A stretch of 23,362 nt of DNA from a virus. Numbering within the stretch: position 1 is the stretch's first letter; every line of letters starts with the position of its first letter. Location of the stretch: positions 1 to 23,362 of IMG/VR virus record IMGVR_UViG_3300010354_000680; one strand, 5' to 3'. Positions 1 through 6,400 of the stretch are shown piece after piece. The notes beneath the pieces are model-generated. The model worked only from the letters and a program-made list of their open reading frames with translations. It was not told where the DNA came from and searched no databases. A program made the translations under genes and the position numbers.

Positions 1-1205
1 GATTCGAAAAGTAATGTTGAACCATTCCAGCGTTTGACGCTCCAATCTGCACCTGAATTTGGTCTAGTTGTTTTAATCCAAACCGAACCAGTTGGACGTG
101 GAGTTGCGTTAGAAGGATCAGGAACACCTAGCGTTCCCTTCCAAACTGGTACTTCAGTATGCTTACTAATTTGTAATTTAGGAACAAAATATGTACCGGC
201 CGTTAATCCTAAATCTGTTAAAATGGTTCCGGTTCCTGCGGTAATTGTAACAACAGAAGCTGGACTTAATAATGTACTATCTCCTGCATCTGTATCGTCG
301 TGTTCATATCCATAAATTTCTAATTTGCCGTTAACAACAGATGCTTTGACACCACTTATGCCAATATTAATCTTAGTTGCTACATCTTGCACTGTTGAGC
401 CACTTGGACTAACAAGATTATTATTAATGAAGAATGTATGTCCTGGAGTAATAGTAGGATTAGTTTTTGTACTTGACACAGTCGGCCAACTTACGGACCA
501 TTCCTCACTACCAACTTCGACCCATTCACCACCAGTTTGTCCTGGTGCGACTCCTCTACTTTTATACCATAATGTACCAGGATGTAATGTGGTTAAGGCT
601 GCTGTTGCAGAATCGTCAATGGCTACGTATGCATAATCCCCTATACTACCTATAGTATTTTTAGGAGTATTACCGGATAACTGAGTAGGATCTGTAATTA
701 CTGTAGGAATTTTATTAGTAAATCTTTGTCCGCCAGATGTTGTAACAGCGTTACCATTCCATTCAAATATACCAAAAGATGTATTAGCAGTATCCAACCA
801 ATGAGTGCCTGCTACTGGATTCGCGGTAGGTTCTTCTGCACTTGCTGTTAATTCATCTAAGTCTACATCAGCACGAACAACATATGCACGATTACTTACG
901 CCTAACAGACTATAGGCAGCTTGTAATCCATATTCATTTTGTTCTCCTGCATGAATAGGATTATTGTTAGCATCAGTTTTGAAAACTGGATCGCCGAATG
1001 TATCCGCCAAATCTTTCTGACTGGTTAGTAAATAAAGTTGACCTGCATTGGCCTGTGTAGTACCTGGTGCTATGCCTGTGCCGCTAGCATTGCTTTTATC
1101 TTGTGCCGAAGCTACAATAATTAAAGGTACTGTACCTGGTTCTGCTGGTGTATAAAACGATTCGTCAACAACGGTGACTTGTACGCCTGGTGAACTTAAT
1201 GCCAT
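1..1205 (-). CDS. 18: Contractile tail sheath protein gp18, N-terminal part (3' truncated by window edge)
   Basis: The minus-strand frame from ATG at 1205 is open to base 1 and encodes 401 complete codons. It begins MALSSPGVQVTVVDESFYTP, followed by VPLIIVASAQDK and then a DTFGDP...NEYGLQAAYSLLGVSNRAYVVRADV stretch. This is the N-terminal signature of T4-like tail sheath proteins: a leading 'SPGVQV' strand, a glycine/alanine-rich core and an 'AYVVRAD' strand. gp18 subunits polymerise around the tail tube and contract at infection. T4 gp18 is 659 aa, so roughly the last 40% lies outside the window. Residues ~150-400 are Trp/Thr-rich insertion-domain sequence (for example GTLWYKSRG and GSVWIKTTRPN) that is probably exposed on the sheath surface. 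A strong Shine-Dalgarno AAGGAGA (1211-1217) fixes the start. A perfect TATAAATA late promoter lies 57 bp upstream. Identification is by recalled family pattern, not by alignment. Confidence 0.88.
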   Translation of the reverse strand, partial: MALSSPGVQVTVVDESFYTPAEPGTVPLIIVASAQDKSNASGTGIAPGTTQANAGQLYLLTSQKDLADTFGDPVFKTDANNNPIHAGEQNEYGLQAAYSLLGVSNRAYVVRADVDLDELTASAEEPTANPVAGTHWLDTANTSFGIFEWNGNAVTTSGGQRFTNKIPTVITDPTQLSGNTPKNTIGSIGDYAYVAIDDSATAALTTLHPGTLWYKSRGVAPGQTGGEWVEVGSEEWSVSWPTVSSTKTNPTITPGHTFFINNNLVSPSGSTVQDVATKINIGISGVKASVVNGKLEIYGYEHDDTDAGDSTLLSPASVVTITAGTGTILTDLGLTAGTYFVPKLQISKHTEVPVWKGTLGVPDPSNATPRPTGSVWIKTTRPNSGADWSVKRWNGSTLLFE

Positions 1206-1210
1206 CTGAT

Positions 1211-1217
1211 TCTCCTT
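1211..1217 (-). promoter_or_regulatory. Shine-Dalgarno of gp18
   Basis: Minus-strand AAGGAGA lies five bases before the ATG at 1205. It is an almost perfect anti-16S match and decides the sheath-protein start. Confidence 0.75.
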
Positions 1218-1261
1218 GGAGTTTGTTCTATATGTATTTATGGAGAATTATCAAAAATCAC

Positions 1262-1269
1262 TATTTATA
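1262..1269 (-). promoter_or_regulatory. T4-type late promoter box (TATAAATA) for gp18
   Basis: The minus strand reads TATAAATA, an exact match to the T4 late-promoter -10 element recognised by the gp55 sigma factor with the gp45/gp33 system. It faces gp18 and would give a leader of about 45-50 nt before the ATG at 1205. A second, weaker NATAAATA box (CATAAATA, 1235-1242) lies between it and the gene. There is no -35 requirement at such promoters, so the octamer and its position are the only evidence. Confidence 0.6.
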
Positions 1270-1312
1270 ACACCAAGAAAAGGGGAATAAAAGGGCAGTA
1301 ATAAATAAGTGT

Positions 1313-1654
1313 ATGACGAGACCATTGTGCTTATGCGGTCATAGACCGGCCGCCGTGAACTATATTAAAAACGGAAAAACATATTTTAGAAAAAAATGTG
1401 AAATTTGTTTAAGGCATAAAGGTATAGCTGTAGGTATACCTAAATGGTTTAGAGAAGGCTACAGACAAAAATTAAGTTGTGATAAATGTGGATTTAAAAG
1501 TAAAAACAAAGAACAGTTCAATGTATTTCACATAGATGGAAATTTAAACAACTGTAAATTAGTTAATCTTAAGACGGTGTGTGCCAATTGTCAGCGAGTC
1601 CTACATAAAGAGCACGGTCAATGGCGTCAAGGGGATCTTCAACCTGATTTCTGA
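1313..1654 (+). CDS. Small zinc-ribbon / degenerate HNH-endonuclease-like protein
   Basis: This 113-aa protein has four cysteine pairs: C6-x-C8, C29-x2-C32, C56-x2-C59 and C90-x2-C93. The last two pairs frame an HNH-like core reading FNVFHIDGNLNN, then NLKTVCANCQ. In canonical phage HNH enzymes this region reads (D/H)H-x-D-G-N...N-L...C-x2-C-H. The central His73, Asn80 and the structural cysteines are kept, but the residue before the His is Phe72 and the closing His is Gln94. Cleavage activity is therefore doubtful and it may only bind DNA or zinc. Similar small CxxC/HNH-like proteins are common in marine T4-like phages as free-standing genes. It is the only plus-strand gene in the left block. 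It lies between gp18 and gp1, overlaps the 3' end of gp1 by 86 bp, and has no good Shine-Dalgarno (AAGGGG is ~28 nt away). Confidence 0.7.
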   Translation: MTRPLCLCGHRPAAVNYIKNGKTYFRKKCEICLRHKGIAVGIPKWFREGYRQKLSCDKCGFKSKNKEQFNVFHIDGNLNNCKLVNLKTVCANCQRVLHKEHGQWRQGDLQPDF

Positions 1655-2264
1655 GTTGATTAAATAAATCTTCTATAGTGCCATTATTGTCAATTTCTTT
1701 ATCTATTCCTTTATGCCCTATCCAACTACTTTCACTAGCATGTACATTGGCTTGATCTAAACGCATTTTACTTAAAGCCCAAGTCATGTTAGTAGGTCCT
1801 TCATTATAAGCAACAGCACTTTCGTACCAAACAGGTTCAGGTCCTCGTTTAATTCTAAATACCTTGCCTCCTGCATTTTTTATTGCATCTATTTCGTTAG
1901 GAAATCTTACATCTGTAATAACAACATTATCATGAGTTTTGCGTATTTTATTTTCTAAACTTGCTATCCAAATATCATTATGAAATCCGTTTCTACAGAC
2001 TTCTGTTCCCCAGTATTGTAAAATGTAACGAGGGGTTATTGGTTTTCCTAGACGATTACTCCACCATTCGTCTATTTGTTCGCGCCATTCCCTGCTTTCT
2101 TTAGTACGACCTTCTAAAAGTGTTCTATCCCAACCAAAAATGTAACTTACAGCATCTTTTAAAGTTGCTGCAAAGCTATCTCTTCTAAATCCATGGAAAT
2201 TAACTAGATAATCTGCGGCAGTATCTTTGCCTGAACCTATAAATCCAATAAAACCTATAATCAT
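1569..2264 (-). CDS. 1: Deoxynucleoside monophosphate kinase (T4 gp1-like)
   Basis: This 231-aa P-loop kinase phosphorylates dNMPs to dNDPs to feed phage DNA synthesis. It opens MIIGFIGFIGSGKDTAADYL, with a Walker A at residues 7-13 (G-F-I-G-S-G-K) followed by D14-T15. A central NVVITDVRFPNEIDAIKN segment matches the Walker-B/DVR region of the gp1 family, and IKRGPEPVW follows it. Length is close to T4 gp1 (241 aa). I chose the ATG at 2264 because TAGGAGA (2269-2275) sits just upstream. An in-frame GTG at 2279 would place that Shine-Dalgarno inside the coding region. The last 28 codons overlap antisense coding of the Zn/HNH-like gene. It follows the 118-aa gene with a 51-bp gap that carries a hairpin and a possible sigma-70-like promoter. 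Confidence 0.85.
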   Translation of the reverse strand: MIIGFIGFIGSGKDTAADYLVNFHGFRRDSFAATLKDAVSYIFGWDRTLLEGRTKESREWREQIDEWWSNRLGKPITPRYILQYWGTEVCRNGFHNDIWIASLENKIRKTHDNVVITDVRFPNEIDAIKNAGGKVFRIKRGPEPVWYESAVAYNEGPTNMTWALSKMRLDQANVHASESSWIGHKGIDKEIDNNGTIEDLFNQLRNQVEDPLDAIDRALYVGLADNWHTPS

Positions 2265-2268
2265 AGTG

Positions 2269-2275
2269 TCTCCTA
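2269..2275 (-). promoter_or_regulatory. Shine-Dalgarno deciding the gp1 start
   Basis: Minus-strand TAGGAGA lies four bases before the ATG at 2264. It supports this start over the in-frame GTG at 2279. Confidence 0.6.
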
Positions 2276-2282
2276 ACACTAT

Positions 2283-2311
2283 AATTTATTATAACTTATT
2301 CACGGTGTCAA
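2283..2311 (-). promoter_or_regulatory. Possible sigma-70-like promoter upstream of gp1
   Basis: The minus strand carries TTGACA (2306-2311), a perfect -35 hexamer, with TAAATT (2283-2288) 17 bases further on. A perfect TATAAT (2288-2293) also occurs, but only 12 bases after TTGACA. Either could drive gp1 separately from late transcription, which would suit a nucleotide-metabolism gene. The -35 lies partly inside the hairpin arm described separately. The AT-rich background makes chance matches likely. Confidence 0.25.
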
Positions 2312-2339
2312 CAAATTAGACACCGTACTTGTTTTTTTT
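2302..2339 (+). terminator. Hairpin with perfect 8-bp stem plus T-tract on the plus strand
   Basis: ACGGTGTC (2302-2309) pairs perfectly with GACACCGT (2319-2326) across a 9-nt loop. On the plus strand ACTTG and eight T residues (2332-2339) follow. That fits an intrinsic terminator for plus-strand transcription, although the T-run begins five bases after the stem. Read on the minus strand, the hairpin overlaps the last codons and stop of the 118-aa gene and is not followed by a U-tract. There it could be a 3'-end stabilising or attenuating structure before gp1. The nearest upstream plus-strand gene ends 650 bp earlier, so what it would terminate is unclear. Confidence 0.45.
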
Positions 2340-2672
2340 CATTTGAGCTACTGGACTTACTGTGTTTGTTGTTTTTAGTTCTGAACTAGGGCCTTTTTTA
2401 ACTATAGTCTTACCTTTAATTCCCTGATTTTTAGCTGCCCTATTCACTATTTCTTCTTCTGCATCGGTATACATCCATACTGCGGGTACATCTTTAGCAG
2501 GTCCTTCTTTAGGTGTATTCTTATCTGGCTGACCGGCCATAGCAACACCAAATCTATACATTCCATAATATTGATCAATATCACTAAATTGTTTAGCATG
2601 AGGATGTGCTTCTCTAGTGCTTTTAGGTAATTTTTTTTCTTTAGATTCTAAAATTATTTCGTATATTTTCAT
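2316..2672 (-). CDS. Conserved small T4-like marine phage protein, unknown function
   Basis: This 118-aa protein begins MKIYEIILESKEKKLP and contains a central SDIDQYYGMYRFGVAMAGQP segment. A VWMYTDAEEEIVNRAAK helix follows, and it ends in a lysine-rich VAQMKKNKYGV tail. I recognise the pattern ('...YYGMYRFGVAMAG...DAE..I...A...', ending KN+YGV) as a small protein family recurring near structural genes of marine T4-like phages, but no function is known to me. There is no signal peptide or membrane segment. It begins one base after the gp13-like stop (stop complement at 2674, this ATG at 2672), so the two are almost certainly co-translated. A hairpin overlaps its stop codon. Confidence 0.65.
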   Translation of the reverse strand: MKIYEIILESKEKKLPKSTREAHPHAKQFSDIDQYYGMYRFGVAMAGQPDKNTPKEGPAKDVPAVWMYTDAEEEIVNRAAKNQGIKGKTIVKKGPSSELKTTNTVSPVAQMKKNKYGV

Positions 2673-2673
2673 G

Positions 2674-3456
2674 TTAACCTATCACAAATGTATAACCTGT
2701 GCCTCCTGGCACTAATAAGTCAAGCTCTTTTTCTAATTTTTCTGTTTCTTCTTTTCCTGCTGATTTTAAATCAGCACCATTCAATTGTCCGCTTCCCCCA
2801 GGACCAGCAATCGCTCCAAATTTACTTCGAGCTTCGCCTAACATCAATTTGCAAGTGGCTAATGTGTAATCCTTAATCCACTGACTAGCATATAGATCTT
2901 GAATTAATGTATAATCAGGACGTTTATTTTGACAACGTAACATGATAGTTTCGCCTTCTGTAAACGGACGCTGTAAAATTCTTAAAGTTCTACTGTAATT
3001 AATCCATTGAAACTCTATATAACTTCCAAATATTTTACCCACCATTTCTTGATAACTGGCAAACATATAATATGTTGCTATACCGCCTAACATAGTGCTG
3101 TTTAACAAATATGTATTTGTATAAGCCAAATTAAATGGTTCAAAATTCGTACCAGTACCACCGCCAGTTCTTGATCCTAAAGTACGTCTAAATACACTTT
3201 GTACATTAACAATTTCTTCTGGTAGAATATAATCATTTTTATCTTTTTCCAATGTAAGAAATACATAACTTTCTTCGACACTATTTGGGCTTCGTTGTTT
3301 AAATTTCGTTAAAGCTTTAGTTAAAGCAGTTTCATAGTGGGCAGGATCTAATTCTACATCTATCATGCCATCGCCTAGCATTAATCTTACATAATCATAG
3401 ACTGTTTGCTTGACTTGTTGAGGATTATTGGGTAAATGAGTTTCGTTAGTGGCCAT
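2674..3456 (-). CDS. Neck / head-completion protein, gp13-like
   Basis: This 260-aa protein begins MATNETHLPNNPQQVKQTVY. Early on it has a 'VRLMLGD...DVELDPAHYETALTKAL' helical segment and 'EESYVFLTLEKDKNDYILP', and it ends in 'WIKDYTLATCKLMLGEARSK', a Gly-rich linker, a Glu/Lys helix and TGYTFVIG. The N-terminal 'LG-x-VEL...AL' motif, the C-terminal 'WI+-YT-A..K..LGE' helix and the length fit the gp13 neck family of T4-like phages (T4 gp13, 309 aa). That family joins the filled head to the tail. The start at 3456 is chosen because GGAGAA (3461-3466) is correctly spaced from it, while the in-frame ATG at 3468 overlaps that Shine-Dalgarno. Marine phages also carry a second gp13-like family, so exact orthology is not certain. 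It diverges from the gp14-like gene. Confidence 0.62.
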   Translation of the reverse strand: MATNETHLPNNPQQVKQTVYDYVRLMLGDGMIDVELDPAHYETALTKALTKFKQRSPNSVEESYVFLTLEKDKNDYILPEEIVNVQSVFRRTLGSRTGGGTGTNFEPFNLAYTNTYLLNSTMLGGIATYYMFASYQEMVGKIFGSYIEFQWINYSRTLRILQRPFTEGETIMLRCQNKRPDYTLIQDLYASQWIKDYTLATCKLMLGEARSKFGAIAGPGGSGQLNGADLKSAGKEETEKLEKELDLLVPGGTGYTFVIG

Positions 3457-3460
3457 TGAA

Positions 3461-3466
3461 TTCTCC
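3461..3466 (-). promoter_or_regulatory. Shine-Dalgarno deciding the gp13-like start
   Basis: Minus-strand GGAGAA lies four bases before the ATG at 3456. The upstream in-frame ATG at 3468 overlaps this motif and has no Shine-Dalgarno of its own. Confidence 0.55.
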
Positions 3467-3471
3467 ATAGT

Positions 3472-3479
3472 TATTTATC
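3472..3479 (-). promoter_or_regulatory. Candidate late promoter box (GATAAATA) for the gp13-like gene
   Basis: The minus strand reads GATAAATA, fitting the NATAAATA late-promoter pattern of T4-like marine phages. It lies in the 38-bp divergent gap. Initiation ~6 nt downstream would give a very short leader that still contains the GGAGAA Shine-Dalgarno. Confidence 0.35.
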
Positions 3480-3494
3480 GCTAAATATTGTACT

Positions 3495-4805
3495 ATGCCA
3501 CGTATATCATTATATCGCCCAGAAAAAGGACAAGATTACAAGTTTATAGATAGACAAGTAAGCGAAATGTTTACTGTTGGGGGTACAGACGTTTATCTAC
3601 ACAAATATCTTGGGCCTAAGAATCCCAGTGACGAGGATGCCACTGCTGATCAGCCCCAATATGACATCTTAAAAGAAACAAATATACAAGATTTGCTTTT
3701 CTTAGAAAATCGCGACAGAAAATACAGCGAGGACATTTACAGAATTCGTGGTCATTATCAAGTACAAGATATAGACTTTAACTTAAGTCAATTTGGTTTA
3801 TTTCTTGATAATGACATGGTGTATATGACTGTACATATCAATAATTTTGTTACTGTTGTTGGAAGAAAACCCTTGGCAGGTGATGTATTAGAATTGCCAC
3901 ATTTAAAAGATGAATACGCTTTGAATGAATTTGATGTGGCTTTACCAAGATATTTCGTTATAGAAGATGTAGGAAGAGCTGCTGAAGGATTCAGTATGAC
4001 TTGGTGGCCGCATCTTTATAGGCTAAAACTTAAAAAAATTGCCGATTCACAACAATATGCAGATATTCTTAATAGACCTACTGACGAAGATGCAAATTAT
4101 GTTGGAGAATATGATCCTGTTCGAACTTACAATGCAGGCGAAATTTTAAAATATCAAGGAACTTTGTATACAGTATTAACAACCACTGTAGGTAATACTC
4201 CTCCTGAAAGTACATATTATGCAGTATATAATGGTAACACACTACAAGATATATTAAGCACTTACAACAAGAATTTAGAAATCAATGACGCTGTTTTAGC
4301 TCAAGCAGAAGCAGAAACTCCTAAAAGTGGATATGCTACAGAACACTATTATACACTAGCTGTTGATAGAGAAACAGGACGTCCTTTATTAAAAACTGCT
4401 GATGATACTAAAATAGATGTCAGTCAAGAAACTTCAAATTCTCCAGATGCTAGTAGTATACGTGCTAGACCAGAAAGAGCAGGATATACAGGATACTTAC
4501 TTGGCGATGGTATTCCTGATAACGGTTATGCAGAATTTGGTCATGGTATAAACTTTCCTGCAGGAGCCAGAGAAGGAGATTATTTTTTAAGAACTGATTT
4601 TATGCCTAACAGATTGTTTAGATTTAATGGAACTACATGGTTAAAAAAAGAAGATGCAGTAAGACACACTTTAACAAATACAGATACAAGAAAAACACAA
4701 AAAACAGGTTTCATTAATAATACTAATACTTCAGTTATCGCAGGTGATACTGTAGTAGAACGCCAAAGTCTAAGTAAAGCTCTCAAACCAAAAGCAGACT
4801 TGTAA
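3495..4805 (+). CDS. Neck protein gp14-like, with C-terminal extension and CBM-like module
   Basis: This is a 436-aa protein. The N-terminal ~190 residues follow the T4 gp14 plan: GGTDVYLHKYLGP (29-41), IQDLLFLENRDRKY (64-77), FNLSQFGLFLDND (95-107), GRKPLAGDVLELPHLKDEY (123-141) and a final PHLYRLKLKKIADSQQ (172-187). gp14 completes the neck to which the tail attaches. T4 gp14 is 256 aa, so ~180 residues are extra. The extension starts with a module at ~202-247 (YDPVRTYNAGEILKYQGTLY, then TPPESTYY) resembling the CBM5/12-like repeats of the giant fibre. It ends with a EGDYFLRTDFMPNRLFRFNG segment typical of marine phage virion proteins. No Shine-Dalgarno is visible before the ATG. It is the first gene of the plus-strand block and is followed 8 bp later by gp15. 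The gp14 assignment rests on motif order and context. Confidence 0.6.
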   Translation: MPRISLYRPEKGQDYKFIDRQVSEMFTVGGTDVYLHKYLGPKNPSDEDATADQPQYDILKETNIQDLLFLENRDRKYSEDIYRIRGHYQVQDIDFNLSQFGLFLDNDMVYMTVHINNFVTVVGRKPLAGDVLELPHLKDEYALNEFDVALPRYFVIEDVGRAAEGFSMTWWPHLYRLKLKKIADSQQYADILNRPTDEDANYVGEYDPVRTYNAGEILKYQGTLYTVLTTTVGNTPPESTYYAVYNGNTLQDILSTYNKNLEINDAVLAQAEAETPKSGYATEHYYTLAVDRETGRPLLKTADDTKIDVSQETSNSPDASSIRARPERAGYTGYLLGDGIPDNGYAEFGHGINFPAGAREGDYFLRTDFMPNRLFRFNGTTWLKKEDAVRHTLTNTDTRKTQKTGFINNTNTSVIAGDTVVERQSLSKALKPKADL

Positions 4806-4813
4806 GGAATATC

Positions 4814-6400
4814 ATGCAACATTTTTATGACGGACAAATAAGAAGATATCTTATACAAATAATAAGACTGCTTAGTAATTTTACAGTAAAGTATAGCGAC
4901 GGTACTTTAGCTAGAGTACCTGTAACTTACGGCGATTCAGATAGACAAGCTGCTAATATTGTAAATCAGAATAGTGAAAATACTTTATCTAGCACTCCTA
5001 AAATTGCTATCTATATTAACGATTTAGATTTAGATAGATCTAGATTAGGTGATTCGTCATTTGTAGGTAAAGTTCATGTAAGAGAACGTGACATAGAATC
5101 AGGAAATTACACTAGCAGTCAAGGAGCTAATTACACTATTGAAAGATTAATGCCTACACCATATAATCTTAGTATAAAAGTTGATATATGGAGTAGTAGT
5201 ACAGAACAAAAACTTCAAATATTAGAACAAATTTTAGTTTTATTTAATCCTAGTTTAGAAATACAAAGCACTGATAATTACTTAGATTGGACTAGTTTAA
5301 CTGTAGTAGAATTAGAAGATGTAACTTTTACAAGTAGATCTATACCTCAAGGTAATAACATAACAATTGATATCGCAACCTTAAATTTAAAAACTCCTAT
5401 ATACTTGACACCCCCGGCGAAAGTTAAAAAATTAGGTGTAGTAACAAATATAATAATGAATATTTTTGGTAACATAGGAACAGTAGATGAAGGTTATATA
5501 GAAGGATTAGGTGTTGATGTAAATGCCAATCAAACTTTCATATCTGAACAAATTGCAGTAGAAAAAGTAAACGTTGGAGATTATGAATTAGAAGTTTTAG
5601 GATCATCTGTAAGGTTAAAAGTTCCTGATGGGTTAGGCGGATTTAAGAATTGGCAAGTATTGTTAGATCAGTACCCTGGCAAATATAGAGCAGGTATAAG
5701 CAAAGTATATTTGTATCAAAGTGATGGTGCAGAAGTAGTGGGATATTTAAGTTTAAATCCTTTAGACAATACTGTAATGGCAGCGAATTGGGACGAAGAT
5801 ACTTTTCCTACTAATAATCTTATTGAAGGACCATCGAGAGCTCAGGAAAGTTGGGGGTCGTTTGATGCAATAATTGATCCTACTACTACAGGACCTAACA
5901 GCGGATTAACTCCGACAGCAGGAACAAGATACTTAATTCTCGAAAATATTGGAGGAGGTGTAATCGATACTTTTGTAGCTACCTCTAGAGTAGCAAGAAT
6001 TAACACTGGAATAGAATACAGCAAAGTGAATGATTTTGAGTTGTTCGTAAATGGTCTAAATGTAGCTAGTACAAGTTTAAATAAAGACGATAATTTTTAC
6101 ATTGTTCCTACTACTGTCATTTCTATAGGTGCTACAGTAACTTATACGCTAAATTTAAATGAAGACGGACCCGACGCTTGGAAAAATTCAGATAATTCTG
6201 AATTTCTTGCCTTTGCTAATGATATTATAGAATGGGATGGATCTAACTGGCATATTGTATTTTCAGCAGCAGCCAGTGCGGATCAGCTAATTTGGCAAAC
6301 TAACATATATACTTTAACTCAGTATAAATGGAATGGAATAAATTGGGTTAAATCTTTCGAAGGTGAATATAAAAAAGGCGAATGGAGACTGGAACTGTAG
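4814..6400 (+). CDS. 15: Tail sheath stabiliser and completion protein gp15, with long C-terminal extension
   Basis: Of 528 aa, residues 1-~210 closely follow T4 gp15 (272 aa). They open with HFYDGQIRRYLIQIIRLLSN, then RVPVTYGDSDRQ. A PKIAIYINDLDLDRSR strand follows, then MPTPYNLSIKVDIWSSS and KLQILEQILVLFNPSLEIQS, then an ITIDIATLNLKTPIYLTPPA segment. In T4 the gp15 hexamer caps the sheath and tube and contacts the gp13/14 neck. Residues ~225-528 have no T4 counterpart. They end QYKWNGINWVKSFEGEYKKG and WRLEL, a tail I associate with marine phage homologues. The Shine-Dalgarno AAGGAA is at 4804-4809, five bases before the ATG. The end overlaps the Nudix start by 19 bp. Confidence 0.82.
   Translation: MQHFYDGQIRRYLIQIIRLLSNFTVKYSDGTLARVPVTYGDSDRQAANIVNQNSENTLSSTPKIAIYINDLDLDRSRLGDSSFVGKVHVRERDIESGNYTSSQGANYTIERLMPTPYNLSIKVDIWSSSTEQKLQILEQILVLFNPSLEIQSTDNYLDWTSLTVVELEDVTFTSRSIPQGNNITIDIATLNLKTPIYLTPPAKVKKLGVVTNIIMNIFGNIGTVDEGYIEGLGVDVNANQTFISEQIAVEKVNVGDYELEVLGSSVRLKVPDGLGGFKNWQVLLDQYPGKYRAGISKVYLYQSDGAEVVGYLSLNPLDNTVMAANWDEDTFPTNNLIEGPSRAQESWGSFDAIIDPTTTGPNSGLTPTAGTRYLILENIGGGVIDTFVATSRVARINTGIEYSKVNDFELFVNGLNVASTSLNKDDNFYIVPTTVISIGATVTYTLNLNEDGPDAWKNSDNSEFLAFANDIIEWDGSNWHIVFSAAASADQLIWQTNIYTLTQYKWNGINWVKSFEGEYKKGEWRLEL

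Noticed and set aside
1300-1307. Plus-strand AATAAATA box close to the Zn/HNH-like gene start
   Set aside because: It ends six bases before the ATG, so a late promoter at this point would start transcription at or inside the start codon. No usable leader would result.
6323-6330. TATAAATG box inside gp15, 52 bp before the Nudix start
   Set aside because: One mismatch in the final A of the late box and located in coding sequence (QYKWN). Not convincing as a promoter in an AT-rich genome.
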